Origin: Bacteroidota bacterium
GTDB lineage: Bacteria > Bacteroidota > Bacteroidia > Chitinophagales > Chitinophagaceae
Assembly (NCBI GenBank): GCA_018266555.1
Contig: JAFEAF010000001.1
Location: 62,001-126,000, forward strand
DNA: 64,000 bases
Reading direction: 5' to 3'
Below are positions 19,589 to 28,440 of the stretch, in pieces. A program made the position numbers and the translations under genes. The notes below the pieces were generated by a model, which worked only from the letters and a program-made list of their open reading frames with translations, searched no databases and was not told the DNA's origin. Within the stretch, counting starts at the first letter, position 1. The number at the start of each line of letters is the position of its first letter.

Positions 19589-21073
19589 ATGATTATGAAA
19601 AAAATAAATATTGCAATCTATATTAGCCTTCTTGTGGCAGTTTTAACGGGTTGTAAAAAGGATTTACTGAATATACAAAATCAAAATAACCCTGATTTTG
19701 CTAAAGTACTTTCCAATGGGAATGATGTGCAGACATTAGCCGGGGGTTTATTCAATAGTATTTATAATGGCGAACATGCCTATGCCGGAGTCGAAATGAT
19801 GCTTGCTGTTGCTTCAGACAATGTATCGTGTTCATGGGGTAATGCGGGTATGAGGGATATGTCGTGGGAGCCACGTGACCATGCCTGGAATAATACAGCC
19901 GCTTATGGAAATGCAAGTTACACGAAGTACACTTTTGACAAAATGTATGCAGCCATTAATACCGCCTCAAACATCATGAAAGCATTGGCAGGTGGGGTAA
20001 AAGTAGATAATGATGCCCAGGTAAAAGCGTTTGCAAAATTTGCACAAGGCCTTGCTTATGGCAACCTGGCATTGATTTATGACAGAGCTTTTATAGTGGA
20101 TGAAACACAAACTGTAGATGGGGTACTTGGAAGTGCAGTGAATTATAAACAAGTGGCAACAGCAGCTATAGGATACCTGAATACTGCCATAACTTTATGT
20201 TCGAACAGTTTTACAATTCCCAAGGCTTGGTTAGGAACTGCAAATGATCTTTCTAACAATGACCTGAAAGCGTTGTGTAATACATTGGCTGCAAGGATCC
20301 TTTCTTACACTCCCAGAAACAAAACGGATCTGGCAGCTGTAAACTGGGCTCAGGTAAAAACCTATGCAGATGCAGGTATTACCTCAGACTTTAGTGTTAT
20401 TGGAGATGCTTACGTCAATTGGTATGATGAGGCTGGAGACTATCTTACGTTTAATGGTTGGGGAATTACTGATATGTACACAGTACACATGATGGCTACT
20501 GATCAGCCGGCACACTGGGACGATAGCCCGAGTTTTCCTTATCCACCACCTGCTACTACCATTGTTGATAATAGATTAAACACTGACTTTGAGTATGTAT
20601 CTGCAAACTGGTTTCAACCCGCAAGAGGATATTATCATTTTTCATCTTACAGGAGTGGAAGATATGATGCACTTTATGTGAATGACCAAGGTGCTAAACC
20701 GGAGGTAATGAAAGCAGAAAATGATATGTTGCGAGCTGAAGCAAGGGCCTATACCGGTGATTTGGCAGGAGCAGCTGCAATCATAAATGCAAGCACCCGG
20801 AAAACAAGAGGAAATATGACCGATGTTGCTGCTGATCTTTCTGCGATAGTTGACGCCATACATCATGAACGATTTGTTGAAATGTACACTACAGGTGTTG
20901 GATTACAATTTTTTGAAATGAGAAAATTGAATTTATTACAAAAGGGCACTCCTCTTCATATGCCTTTACCTGCAGGAACATTACAGACTTTAAATGCACC
21001 CCTACCATTTTATACATTTGGCTATTTAGTAAATGCCGATGGTATTGGTACTTCAAATGCAGGATGGCGTTAA
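19589..21073 (+). CDS. RagB/SusD family nutrient-binding lipoprotein
   Basis: A 494-aa surface lipoprotein paired with the SusC just upstream. The lipobox is VLTGC (Cys near residue 22). The start could be the ATG at 19589 or the one at 19595; the second gives a standard MKKINIAIYI signal peptide. Internal helices carry FAKFAQGLAYGNLALIYDRA, and the C-terminal IHHERFVEMYTTGVGLQFFEMRKL matches the conserved SusD 'ER..E....G.R..DL.R' region. It is followed by a strong terminator. Confidence 0.92.
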   Translation: MIMKKINIAIYISLLVAVLTGCKKDLLNIQNQNNPDFAKVLSNGNDVQTLAGGLFNSIYNGEHAYAGVEMMLAVASDNVSCSWGNAGMRDMSWEPRDHAWNNTAAYGNASYTKYTFDKMYAAINTASNIMKALAGGVKVDNDAQVKAFAKFAQGLAYGNLALIYDRAFIVDETQTVDGVLGSAVNYKQVATAAIGYLNTAITLCSNSFTIPKAWLGTANDLSNNDLKALCNTLAARILSYTPRNKTDLAAVNWAQVKTYADAGITSDFSVIGDAYVNWYDEAGDYLTFNGWGITDMYTVHMMATDQPAHWDDSPSFPYPPPATTIVDNRLNTDFEYVSANWFQPARGYYHFSSYRSGRYDALYVNDQGAKPEVMKAENDMLRAEARAYTGDLAGAAAIINASTRKTRGNMTDVAADLSAIVDAIHHERFVEMYTTGVGLQFFEMRKLNLLQKGTPLHMPLPAGTLQTLNAPLPFYTFGYLVNADGIGTSNAGWR

Positions 21074-21103
21074 GCAATAGTATTTTTTAAGTAATTAAGA
21101 ATA

Positions 21104-21142
21104 ACAGGGATTGATTTTTTTTGAAATCAATCCCTGTTTCTT
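21104..21142 (+). terminator. Strong intrinsic terminator after the second SusCD pair
   Basis: A perfect 14-bp stem, ACAGGGATTGATTT (21104-21117) with AAATCAATCCCTGT (21124-21137), closed by a 6-nt loop and followed by a T-rich stretch. Confidence 0.85.
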
Positions 21143-21193
21143 TCTTGGTACCTTGCAAAATATTCCACTACTTTTGAGCCGTAATAATTATTT

Positions 21194-21508
21194 ATGCCCG
21201 AACAAAATCAACAACCCAATCAGCTAAATATTGAAATCTCGGAAGAAGTAGCGGAAGGTTCTTATGCCAATCTTGCCATTATTACCCATTCTCATGCAGA
21301 GTTTGTAATTGACTTTGTAAATGTGATGCCCGGCACTCCGAAAAGCAAAGTGAAATCCCGAATCATACTCACCCCTCAGCATGCCAAACGATTGATGAAA
21401 GCAATTACGGAAAACATAGGAAAATATGAAGCGGTGAATGGGCCGATTAAAGATTTGGAAGAAATTCAATTGCCTTTGAATTTTGGTGGACCCACAGCCC
21501 AGGCTTGA
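21194..21508 (+). CDS. DUF3467 protein
   Basis: A 104-aa soluble protein matching the DUF3467 pattern: an acidic N-terminus, then EGSYANLAIITHSHAEFVIDFVNVMPG, then KSRIILTPQHAKRLMKAITENIGKYE. The family is widespread in Bacteroidota and other phyla, and no biochemical function is established. It is a single-gene unit, convergent with radC (42 bp gap). Confidence 0.88.
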   Translation: MPEQNQQPNQLNIEISEEVAEGSYANLAIITHSHAEFVIDFVNVMPGTPKSKVKSRIILTPQHAKRLMKAITENIGKYEAVNGPIKDLEEIQLPLNFGGPTAQA

Positions 21509-21550
21509 TTTTCAAATTTTATTATAGCAGGCTCAAAAATAAATTCTGAA

Positions 21551-22243
21551 TTACAAAAGACCTTCATCAGCAAAGCTGAAATAACCTTCATCACTTACGA
21601 TGATGTGATCTAATACGGTTATATCAAAAAAACGGGCAGCCTCTTTTATTTTTTGGGTAAGTTCTTCATCGGCCCGGCTGGGTTTCAAACTACCCGAAGG
21701 ATGATTGTGGCATAGAACAATACTTACTGCATTTTCTTCCAAAGCCTTTTTCAGTATGATTTTTGGATCGGCAACAGTTCCTGTTACCCCTCCCTTGCTG
21801 ATAACTTCAAAATGATTTATTTTATTTGCCCTGTTTAAAAACAGTACTGCAAATTCTTCGTGGGTATGATCCTTTAGTTTTGGCCGCAGATAGCGGTCAA
21901 GTTCCATACTGCTGGTTATTACAGGTTTTTCTAAAACAGGTGAAGATTGGCCTCTTCGGCCCAATTCGAGAGCAGCTGCAATGGTTACAGCTTTAGCCTG
22001 GCCGATACCCTTAGTTTTCATCATTTCTTTAACCGAAATTTTGCATAATTCACTCAGATTATCTTTTCCAAGTTTTAATATGTCTTTCGCCAACTCAATT
22101 GCATTTTTTTCTTTGGTCCCATTATGGATTAAAATCGCCAGTAATTCAGAATTACTTAAAGCTCCGGCGCCAAGAAATAGTAGTTTTTCTCTCGGCCGGT
22201 CGTCTTTTGCCCAATTTTTAATTGAGTATTTCTGCTCTTGCAT
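21551..22243 (-). CDS. radC: RadC family JAB/JAMM protein
   Basis: A 230-aa RadC homologue. A helix-hairpin-helix region at about 60-90 (MMKTKGIGQAKAVTIAAALELG) is followed by an MPN/JAMM domain with the metalloprotease pattern HxHx7Sx2D complete: His179, His181, Ser189, Asp192 in CHNHPSGSLKPSRAD. The name 'DNA repair protein' is historical; the true role, possibly in recombination or competence-related DNA metabolism, is unsettled. Length is normal. Confidence 0.93.
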   Translation of the reverse strand: MQEQKYSIKNWAKDDRPREKLLFLGAGALSNSELLAILIHNGTKEKNAIELAKDILKLGKDNLSELCKISVKEMMKTKGIGQAKAVTIAAALELGRRGQSSPVLEKPVITSSMELDRYLRPKLKDHTHEEFAVLFLNRANKINHFEVISKGGVTGTVADPKIILKKALEENAVSIVLCHNHPSGSLKPSRADEELTQKIKEAARFFDITVLDHIIVSDEGYFSFADEGLL

Positions 22244-22338
22244 GAAACAAGTTTAACTAATATTTTTATCCTGACAATACAATTTTTAGAGTATTTGATA
22301 TTTAAATCCGCCTTTTGAAAAACTAAAATCAATAATTT

Positions 22339-22548
22339 ATGAAGACCAGATCAACTTCTTCCCTCGGTGCTTTACATCCGGTGCTGTTTTTTGCTGTTGT
22401 TTATGCTATAGCATTATTATTTTCAATCTTTATTTGTTCTTCTTTGTTTTATAGTTGTAATGCCAGCCAGGCAGATGTATCACAGAAACAAGAAGCCCCG
22501 GCTCAGCATACTTCATTATCTCAATCTACTGCTGCATTAATAAAATAA
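22339..22548 (+). CDS. Small single-pass membrane protein, unknown
   Basis: A 69-aa product with one hydrophobic segment at about 12-38 (LHPVLFFAVVYAIALLFSIFI, nearby Cys residues) and a polar Ala/Ser/Gln-rich tail. It lies alone between divergent radC and prs. Codon use is like that of its neighbours and the ATG is well placed, but no family is recognised. It could be a small lipoprotein-like or stress peptide, or a chance ORF. Confidence 0.4.
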   Translation: MKTRSTSSLGALHPVLFFAVVYAIALLFSIFICSSLFYSCNASQADVSQKQEAPAQHTSLSQSTAALIK

Positions 22549-22646
22549 ACCTATCATTTCAGACCTCCGGAGAACCTGAATTTTTTTAATTTCTGGATAG
22601 AAGGAATGTGCCCTTATTTAATATCTTCGCCGCACATCTTTCATCC

Positions 22647-23591
22647 ATGGCTGCTAAAATATTTTCGGGAACCAGCTCACAGAAATTAGCTGCAGAAATC
22701 TGTAAACAATACGGTACCCAATTAGGAAAAGTAAATATCCAACGCTTCAGTGATGGAGAAATTTGTCCTATATTTTTAGAAAGCATCCGGGGTGATTCTG
22801 TTTTCCTGGTTCAAAGTACTTATGCTCCTACGGATAACCTGATGGAGTTGCTGTTAATGATTGATGCAGCCCGCCGGGCTTCCGCTTATAGGGTAAATGC
22901 CGTTATACCTTATTACGGCTATGCTCGCCAGGACAGGAAGGATAAGCCAAGGGTAGCAATAGGCAGCAAACTGGTAGCCAATATGTTGGTAGCTGCAGGA
23001 ACAGACAGAGTGATCACGATGGATCTTCATGCTCCTCAGATTCAGGGATATTTTGATATACCAGTTGACCACCTGGACAGCCATGCACTTTTTATCCCTT
23101 ACATTGAAAATCTCAGGCTCGAAAACCTTACCTTTGCCGCCCCCGATGTGGGGGCTACTAATCGTATCAGGGAAATTGCCAGTTATTTCAGCGCTGAAAT
23201 GGTGATTTGTGATAAACATCGCAAAAGAGCTAACGAAATAGCCAGCATGGTTGTGATTGGTGACGTGACTGACAGGGATGTAGTAATTATTGATGATATA
23301 TGTGATACAGGCGGAACTTTGGCTAAAAGTGCAGCTCTTTTAAAGGAAAAAGGAGCCCGGAGTGTCAGAGCATTAATTACACACCCGGTGCTTAGCGGTA
23401 AAGCTTATGAAAACATTGAAAACAGTGTTTTGGAAGAACTGGTAGTATGTGATACTATTCCATTACGGGGACAATGTCCCAAAATAAAAGTAATATCCGT
23501 AGCCGAATTGTTTGCAGTAGCAATACGAAATGCATTTGAAAATAAAAGTATCACCAGCCTGTTTATTCATTCACAACGCAGGAACAAATAA
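22647..23591 (+). CDS. prs: Ribose-phosphate pyrophosphokinase
   Basis: PRPP synthetase makes 5-phosphoribosyl 1-diphosphate from ribose 5-phosphate and ATP for nucleotides, His and Trp. The start is the ATG at 22647 (MAAKIFSGTSSQKLAAEI); a GTG 39 bp upstream is open but adds a non-conserved extension. Motifs: FSDGEICP, the flexible catalytic loop YYGYARQDRKDKPR, and the PRPP-binding loop DRDVVIIDDICDTGGTL. Length about 314 aa is normal. rplY follows 33 bp later and pth after that, a common Bacteroidota cluster. Confidence 0.96.
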   Translation: MAAKIFSGTSSQKLAAEICKQYGTQLGKVNIQRFSDGEICPIFLESIRGDSVFLVQSTYAPTDNLMELLLMIDAARRASAYRVNAVIPYYGYARQDRKDKPRVAIGSKLVANMLVAAGTDRVITMDLHAPQIQGYFDIPVDHLDSHALFIPYIENLRLENLTFAAPDVGATNRIREIASYFSAEMVICDKHRKRANEIASMVVIGDVTDRDVVIIDDICDTGGTLAKSAALLKEKGARSVRALITHPVLSGKAYENIENSVLEELVVCDTIPLRGQCPKIKVISVAELFAVAIRNAFENKSITSLFIHSQRRNK

Positions 23592-23624
23592 AAAAAGTGA
23601 GTAATCAATAAATAAACATATACA

Positions 23625-24305
23625 ATGAACACAATTACAATCGAAGGACAACTGAGGACCGGTTTTGGCAAAGGAGCCACCCGTCAACTCCGCTCTCAGG
23701 AACTGGTGCCTGGTGTAATTTACGGGGGTGCTCAGGAGATCAATTTTTTTGCTCCTGCTGCGGCTTTCAAACCTTTAATTTACACACCAAAGTTTCAACT
23801 GGCCGATGTAAAAATTGATGGCAAATCATTCAGGTGCATTTTGAAAGACTTGCAGTTTGACAAAGTCTCCGATGCATTGATCCATGTTGACTTGATGGAA
23901 CTGGTAGAAGATAAAAAAATGATCGCCAGTATTCCCGTGCATATTACCGGCAGCGCAAAAGGGGTAAAAGACGGAGGCAAGCTTCATGTAAAAATGAAAG
24001 CTTTGAAAGTGAAAACATATCCTAAATATCTCAAAGAGCAAATTGATGTGAATGTTGATAATCTGGAATTAAATGGAAATATCAGGGTAGAAGATGTGAA
24101 AGAAGACAATTTTGAGATTTTGAACTCTCCCCGTATCCCAATTGCATCTGTTACCCTCACAAGGGAATTGAAACAGGAAGAAGCTGCTGCTACGCCTGCT
24201 GCTACACCCGGCGCCGCAACACCAGCTGCTGGTGCAGCAACATCTACTGCTGCTGTCCCAGCCAAAACAGAGAAATCAGATAAGCCGGAAAAAGGGAAAA
24301 AATAA
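23625..24305 (+). CDS. rplY: 50S ribosomal protein L25/general stress protein CTC
   Basis: L25 binds 5S rRNA on the large subunit. This is the long CTC form (226 aa): an N-terminal L25 domain at about 1-95 (TGFGKGATRQLRSQELVPGVIYGG, FRCILKDLQFDKVSDALIHVD), a C-terminal beta domain at about 96-180, and a low-complexity Ala/Thr/Pro tail ending in a Lys-rich segment. The tail is typical of Bacteroidota L25. It lies between prs and pth and ends at an intrinsic terminator. Confidence 0.95.
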   Translation: MNTITIEGQLRTGFGKGATRQLRSQELVPGVIYGGAQEINFFAPAAAFKPLIYTPKFQLADVKIDGKSFRCILKDLQFDKVSDALIHVDLMELVEDKKMIASIPVHITGSAKGVKDGGKLHVKMKALKVKTYPKYLKEQIDVNVDNLELNGNIRVEDVKEDNFEILNSPRIPIASVTLTRELKQEEAAATPAATPGAATPAAGAATSTAAVPAKTEKSDKPEKGKK

Positions 24306-24327
24306 AAGTCCGTAAAATCATTTTATA

Positions 24328-24361
24328 AACCCGTCCGGGATAAACCGGAACGGGTTTTTTA
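24328..24361 (+). terminator. Intrinsic terminator after rplY
   Basis: Stem AACCCGTCCGG (24328-24338) with CCGGAACGGGTT (24345-24356), one bulge, followed by a run of seven T. It separates prs-rplY from pth. Confidence 0.8.
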
Positions 24362-24390
24362 TTAGCTTCAGCCGATATTTGAATATTGTT

Positions 24391-24966
24391 ATGAAATACC
24401 TGATCGCCGGGCTGGGAAATACGGGTAAAGAATATGCACATACAAGGCACAATATCGGCTTTGATATTGTGAATGCATTTGTGCGCAAGCATGATGGTAA
24501 TTTTAGAGTGGACCGGTTAGCTTATGTTGCAGAAATAAAATGGAAAGGAAAAATATTTATTTGTATTTGTCCAACTACGTTTATGAATTTAAGCGGTAAA
24601 GCTATTAAATACTGGATAGATAAAGAAAAAATCTCAATTGATCGTTTACTGGTAATACTTGATGATGTGGCATTGCCATTAAATAAAATGCGCATTCGTC
24701 CAGGTGGTAGCAGTGGCGGACATAATGGTTTAAAAAATATTGAAGAAGTATTGGGCACCAAAGATTATTCAAGGCTTCGCTTTGGAATTGGTAATGATTT
24801 TCCGAAAGGACAGCAATCCAATTTTGTTTTGGGTCATTGGAAAAATGAAGAAGAACCTCTTGTAAAATTAAAAATTGAAAAAGCCGTTGAAGGGATTGAA
24901 GGCTTTGCTGTACAAGGCATTACCCCGGTGATGAACGATATAAATAATATAGAATTTTCCTTATGA
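24391..24966 (+). CDS. pth: Peptidyl-tRNA hydrolase
   Basis: Pth releases peptides from tRNAs dropped off the ribosome. The ATG at 24391 gives the family start MKYLIAGLGNTGKEYAHTRHNIG, holding the catalytic Asn and His; a TTG 12 bp upstream is less likely. The catalytic Asp region is LLVILDDVALPLNKMRIR and the substrate loop GGSSGGHNGLKNIEEVLGT. At 191 aa it is a normal length. The name comes from sequence alone; no close paralogue competes. Confidence 0.95.
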   Translation: MKYLIAGLGNTGKEYAHTRHNIGFDIVNAFVRKHDGNFRVDRLAYVAEIKWKGKIFICICPTTFMNLSGKAIKYWIDKEKISIDRLLVILDDVALPLNKMRIRPGGSSGGHNGLKNIEEVLGTKDYSRLRFGIGNDFPKGQQSNFVLGHWKNEEEPLVKLKIEKAVEGIEGFAVQGITPVMNDINNIEFSL

Positions 24967-25114
24967 TAAATCAGATTGATTACTTATTTTAGCGTGTCGT
25001 ACAAATCTTCCACGACCTGAAATCCAATAAACATATTGATTGCCTGAATATATGGGATAAGTAAAATCCTATGAGTATCGTATCCGATGTATTTATTTAA
25101 AACTGCTCCTGAAT

Positions 25115-25726
25115 ATGAAAATTTTTTGTATTGGCCGTAACTATGCTGCGCATGCTAAAGAGCTCGGTAATGAGATTCCCGAAGACCCGGTAATTTTCAT
25201 GAAGCCTAAAAGTGCCATGCTGCAACCGCATACCCCTTTTTATTATCCGGAATTTACCAACGAATTGAATTATGAATGTGAATTGGTACTCCGGATCAGC
25301 AAAAACGGGAAATATGTTCAGGAAAAATTTGCAAGTAAGTATTATGATGCTATTACTGCCGGTATTGATTTTACTGCACGTGATATTCAAAATGAATTAA
25401 AGGAAAGAGGGTTGCCATGGGAAAAAGCCAAAGCATGGGACAATTCAGCCGTGATTGGCAAATGGCTCCCGCTTACAAGTATTAAAAATAAAAAAGAAAT
25501 CAATTTTTGTTTATATAAAAATAAAGAACTGGTGCAGCAGGGAAACTCCGGAAATATGATCCATAACTTTGATAAGATCATTTCATATATTTCCAATTAT
25601 TTTTCGATCAATATCGGCGATGTAGTTTTTACCGGTACCCCGGCGGGTGTTGGCGAAGTCGTGGTAGGAGATGAGTTGGAAGCATTCATAGAAGATGACA
25701 GTATGTTTTCTTTGGAAGTGAAATGA
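25115..25726 (+). CDS. Fumarylacetoacetate hydrolase (FAH) family protein
   Basis: A 203-aa FAH-fold enzyme. The metal-binding residues appear in NYECELVLRISKNG (two acidic ligands) and GIDFTARDIQNELKERGLPWEKAKAWDNSAVIG, with TGTPAGVGEVVVGD near the C-terminus. Family members hydrolyse or decarboxylate diketo-acids such as oxaloacetate, acylpyruvates or fumarylacetoacetate; the short single-domain form is usually an acylpyruvase/oxaloacetate decarboxylase type. The substrate is not determined. It ends at a terminator (25761). Confidence 0.88.
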   Translation: MKIFCIGRNYAAHAKELGNEIPEDPVIFMKPKSAMLQPHTPFYYPEFTNELNYECELVLRISKNGKYVQEKFASKYYDAITAGIDFTARDIQNELKERGLPWEKAKAWDNSAVIGKWLPLTSIKNKKEINFCLYKNKELVQQGNSGNMIHNFDKIISYISNYFSINIGDVVFTGTPAGVGEVVVGDELEAFIEDDSMFSLEVK

Positions 25727-25760
25727 ACAGGAAAAAATATAGCTGCCAAAACTAACTGTA

Positions 25761-25797
25761 CAATAGCCAACCTCAATTGCAGGTTGGCTATTGTTTT
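25761..25797 (+). terminator. Intrinsic terminator after the FAH gene
   Basis: A perfect 13-bp stem, CAATAGCCAACCT (25761-25773) with AGGTTGGCTATTG (25781-25793), 7-nt loop, then TTTT. Confidence 0.8.
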
Positions 25798-25838
25798 AAA
25801 ACTGCAGAGGCTTTCCATAAATTTGTTCTTTCTCTGTT

Positions 25839-27905
25839 ATGACAGATTTACCCATACTTTTAAAAGCATATCGTCTCATGTGCCAGGCAAAAGCAATGGA
25901 CGAAACCTATGAAGCCAACCGTGTAATTTGCAAATATGTTCATTCTACATCCCGTGGACATGAAGCCATTCAGATTGCAACAGCATTTCATTTACAATCA
26001 CAGGATTTTGTTAGTCCCTATTACCGGGATGAAAGCTTATTGTTAGGATTAAATTTTTCACCTTATGAATTAATGCTTCAATTACTGGCAAAAGCAGATG
26101 ATTCATTTACATCCGGCAGAGAATATTATTCACACCCCAATTACAGGGGAATTGGTAAACCCACCATCATTCATCAAAGCAGTGCTACAGGTATGCAGGC
26201 TATTCCAACCACCGGAATAGCACAGGGTATTCAATACCTTGAAAAAATTGATTCGCCTAAATTAAAAAAGGGGAGGTTGGGAGAATTACCCGTTGTGCTT
26301 TGTTCTTTGGGAGATGCAAGTATTACAGAAGGGGAGGTAAGTGAAGCCTTTCAATTTTCAGTGCTGAAGCAATTGCCGATAATCTATTTGATCCAGGATA
26401 ATAACTGGGGAATCAGTGTATCTGCAGAAGAGGCAAGAATAATGAACGCTTTTGAATTTGCAGAAGGATTTAAAGGTATGAAAAGGATACAGGTAGATGG
26501 AAGCAATTTCGAAGCTTCTTATGAGACAATAAGAAATGTTTTTGAAGTTGTTCGCAAAGAGAGAAAACCTTTTCTGGTTCATGCTTCAGTTCCATTGTTG
26601 AGTCATCATACCAGTGGAGTGAGGAAAGAATTTTACCGGTCTGATGAAAATTGGTCTTCGCATTTGAAAAATGACCCTGGCCCGAAACTGAGAAAAAGAT
26701 TAATGGAAAGGGGAGTCAGCGAAAAAGAAATTCATTTAATAGAAAAGGCAGCAACAGCAACAATAGCTGAAGATTTTAAGAAAGCCACATATGCACCAGA
26801 ACCGGATCCTTCTACTGTCGGAGACCATGTTTTTGTTGCCACACCTGTTACAGAAGAAAAGGGGGAAAGGACTCCTCCCGGGGCTAATAAAATTATTATG
26901 GTGGATGCGGGATTATTTGCAATTCGTGAAATCATGGAAGAATGCCCCGAAGCAATTTTATATGGACAGGATGTAGGTAAAAGATTAGGAGGCGTATTTC
27001 GGGAAACGGCCACTTTAGCGGAACAATTCGGTGAGCACAGAGTTTTTAATACAGCTATACAGGAAGCCTATATAGTTGGCTCCACCGTGGGAATGAGTGC
27101 AGTTGGATTAAAGCCTATAGTGGAAGTTCAGTTTGGCGATTACATTTACCCTGGATTCAATCAGCTTGTGACGGAAGTTTCAAAAAGTTGTTATCTGAGT
27201 TGCGGAAAATTTCCAATATCCATGATACTGCGTGTTCCGGTAGGAGCTTATGGAGGTGGTGGGCCGTATCATAGTGGTTGTGTAGAAACAACGTTACTTT
27301 CCATTAAAGGAATTAAAGTGGCATACCCATCCAATGCTGCTGATATGAAAGGATTGATGAAAGCAGCCTTTTATGATCCTAACCCGGTTGTAATGCTGGA
27401 GCATAAAGGGCTATATTGGAGTAAAGTTCCCGGTACCGAAGATGCAAAGACAATAGAACCCTCTAAGGATTATATAATTCCATTTGGCAAAGGCAATATT
27501 GTACAGTATGCAAATGCTGACTCAATATATAATGGGGAAAGTTGTGTGATAATAACTTACGGCATGGGTGTGTATTGGGCGAAAGCTGCAGCAAAAAAAT
27601 TCAATGACCAAATTGAAATACTCGATCTCCGGACATTATTTCCACTTGATGAAGAATTGGTCTTTGAACGGGTGAAATTACATGGAAAATGCTTTGTTCT
27701 GACAGAAGAACAGCAAAATAATTCTTTTGCGGAAGCGCTTGCCGGAAGAATTTCAAATACTTGCTTTCAATGGCTGGATGCCCCGGTTGAAGTGCTTGGT
27801 GCGTTGAATGTACCGGCAGTTCCAATGAATATGAGATTGGAACAGGCCATGCTTCCCAATGCAGAAAAGGTAAGTTTAGTATTGAACAAGTTATTGAATT
27901 ATTAA
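25839..27905 (+). CDS. 2-oxoacid dehydrogenase E1, fused alpha and beta subunits
   Basis: A 688-aa ThDP-dependent E1 that decarboxylates a 2-oxoacid and transfers the acyl group to a lipoyl E2. The alpha half (about 1-330) has SRGHEAIQIATAFHL, YYRDESLLLG and the ThDP motif GDASITEGEVSEAFQFSVL...DNNWGIS. The beta half (about 350-688) has LYGQDVGKRLGGVFRET, FNTAIQEAYIVGSTVGMSA and YGGGGPYHSGCVET. In most bacteria these are two genes; the fusion is common in Bacteroidota. It is closest in style to branched-chain 2-oxoisovalerate dehydrogenase. E2 and E3 are not in the window. Confidence 0.9.
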   Translation: MTDLPILLKAYRLMCQAKAMDETYEANRVICKYVHSTSRGHEAIQIATAFHLQSQDFVSPYYRDESLLLGLNFSPYELMLQLLAKADDSFTSGREYYSHPNYRGIGKPTIIHQSSATGMQAIPTTGIAQGIQYLEKIDSPKLKKGRLGELPVVLCSLGDASITEGEVSEAFQFSVLKQLPIIYLIQDNNWGISVSAEEARIMNAFEFAEGFKGMKRIQVDGSNFEASYETIRNVFEVVRKERKPFLVHASVPLLSHHTSGVRKEFYRSDENWSSHLKNDPGPKLRKRLMERGVSEKEIHLIEKAATATIAEDFKKATYAPEPDPSTVGDHVFVATPVTEEKGERTPPGANKIIMVDAGLFAIREIMEECPEAILYGQDVGKRLGGVFRETATLAEQFGEHRVFNTAIQEAYIVGSTVGMSAVGLKPIVEVQFGDYIYPGFNQLVTEVSKSCYLSCGKFPISMILRVPVGAYGGGGPYHSGCVETTLLSIKGIKVAYPSNAADMKGLMKAAFYDPNPVVMLEHKGLYWSKVPGTEDAKTIEPSKDYIIPFGKGNIVQYANADSIYNGESCVIITYGMGVYWAKAAAKKFNDQIEILDLRTLFPLDEELVFERVKLHGKCFVLTEEQQNNSFAEALAGRISNTCFQWLDAPVEVLGALNVPAVPMNMRLEQAMLPNAEKVSLVLNKLLNY

Positions 27906-28028
27906 GGTTAAAAAGGCTGAAACAATTATCTTTGCTGCCCGTTTTGGATAAAAAGTTCCACAAGTTACGGGACGTTGAATTCATATCCGCTTAATGGCGG
28001 TCAGGGGTTCAACAAGAAAAAATAAAAT

Positions 28029-28102
28029 GGCGGGATAGCTCAGTTGGTAAGAGCGTTGGATTCATAACCCAAAGGTCTCGGGTTCAACTCCCGATCCCGC
28101 TA
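28029..28102 (+). tRNA. tRNA-Met (CAU)
   Basis: A full cloverleaf can be drawn: acceptor GGCGGGA/TCCCGCT (one G-U pair), D-arm GCTC/GAGC, anticodon arm with loop TTCATAA (anticodon CAT) and a weak A-C pair at 31-39, T-arm TCGGG/CCCGA with loop TTCAACT, discriminator A. The 3' CCA is not encoded (followed by CAATT). It lacks the three G-C pairs of an initiator stem, so an elongator Met is most likely; a lysidine-modified Ile tRNA is less likely. Confidence 0.93.
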
Positions 28103-28440
28103 CAATTAAAGACTCGCAAAGGATTCTTTTTTAAACACTTTCACACCTAGCCGAGGATTCCTATTCGCCAAAAGGCAGAGGTATGGGTTTTGTCTCCAGT
28201 TCCGCTTTAAATAAAGGTCCAATGTTGAATTTTTAATTTTCGATTTTACCCTGATTTAAAACATTTCAAGCAGCATTTACTACCCCCCTTTGACAAAAAT
28301 CACAACTGGAACTAATAGCTGTCAATGATTTTCAATTATCAAGAAAATAATTTTAACAGGTTAGGTGGTTAACTTCTTGCTTTTTCTTTTAGTGGTCATT
28401 GGGTTTTATTGTTTTAATGAATAAGTAACTGAGTTTAAGA
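28103..28440. other. Gene-free stretch downstream of tRNA-Met
   Basis: No ORF, hairpin terminator or RNA gene is recognisable. It is AT-rich and contains one Fnr-like palindrome (28291). Confidence 0.6.
28291..28302 (+). promoter_or_regulatory. Possible Fnr-like box upstream of the CPBP-nrdJ genes
   Basis: TGACAAAAATCA fits TGA-N6-TCA, but it is 138 nt from the start codon and no -7 element is seen at the usual distance. It is the only such site I found in intergenic DNA outside 33.8-57.8 kb. Confidence 0.3.

Noticed and set aside
22608-22646. Upstream GTG start for prs
   Set aside because: Adds 13 residues (MPLFNIFAAHLSS) not typical of PRPP synthetases; the ATG at 22647 matches the family start.
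28140-28230. Possible second tRNA or attachment-site remnant after tRNA-Met
   Set aside because: No cloverleaf can be drawn and no repeat of the tRNA 3' end was seen downstream, nor any integrase gene.
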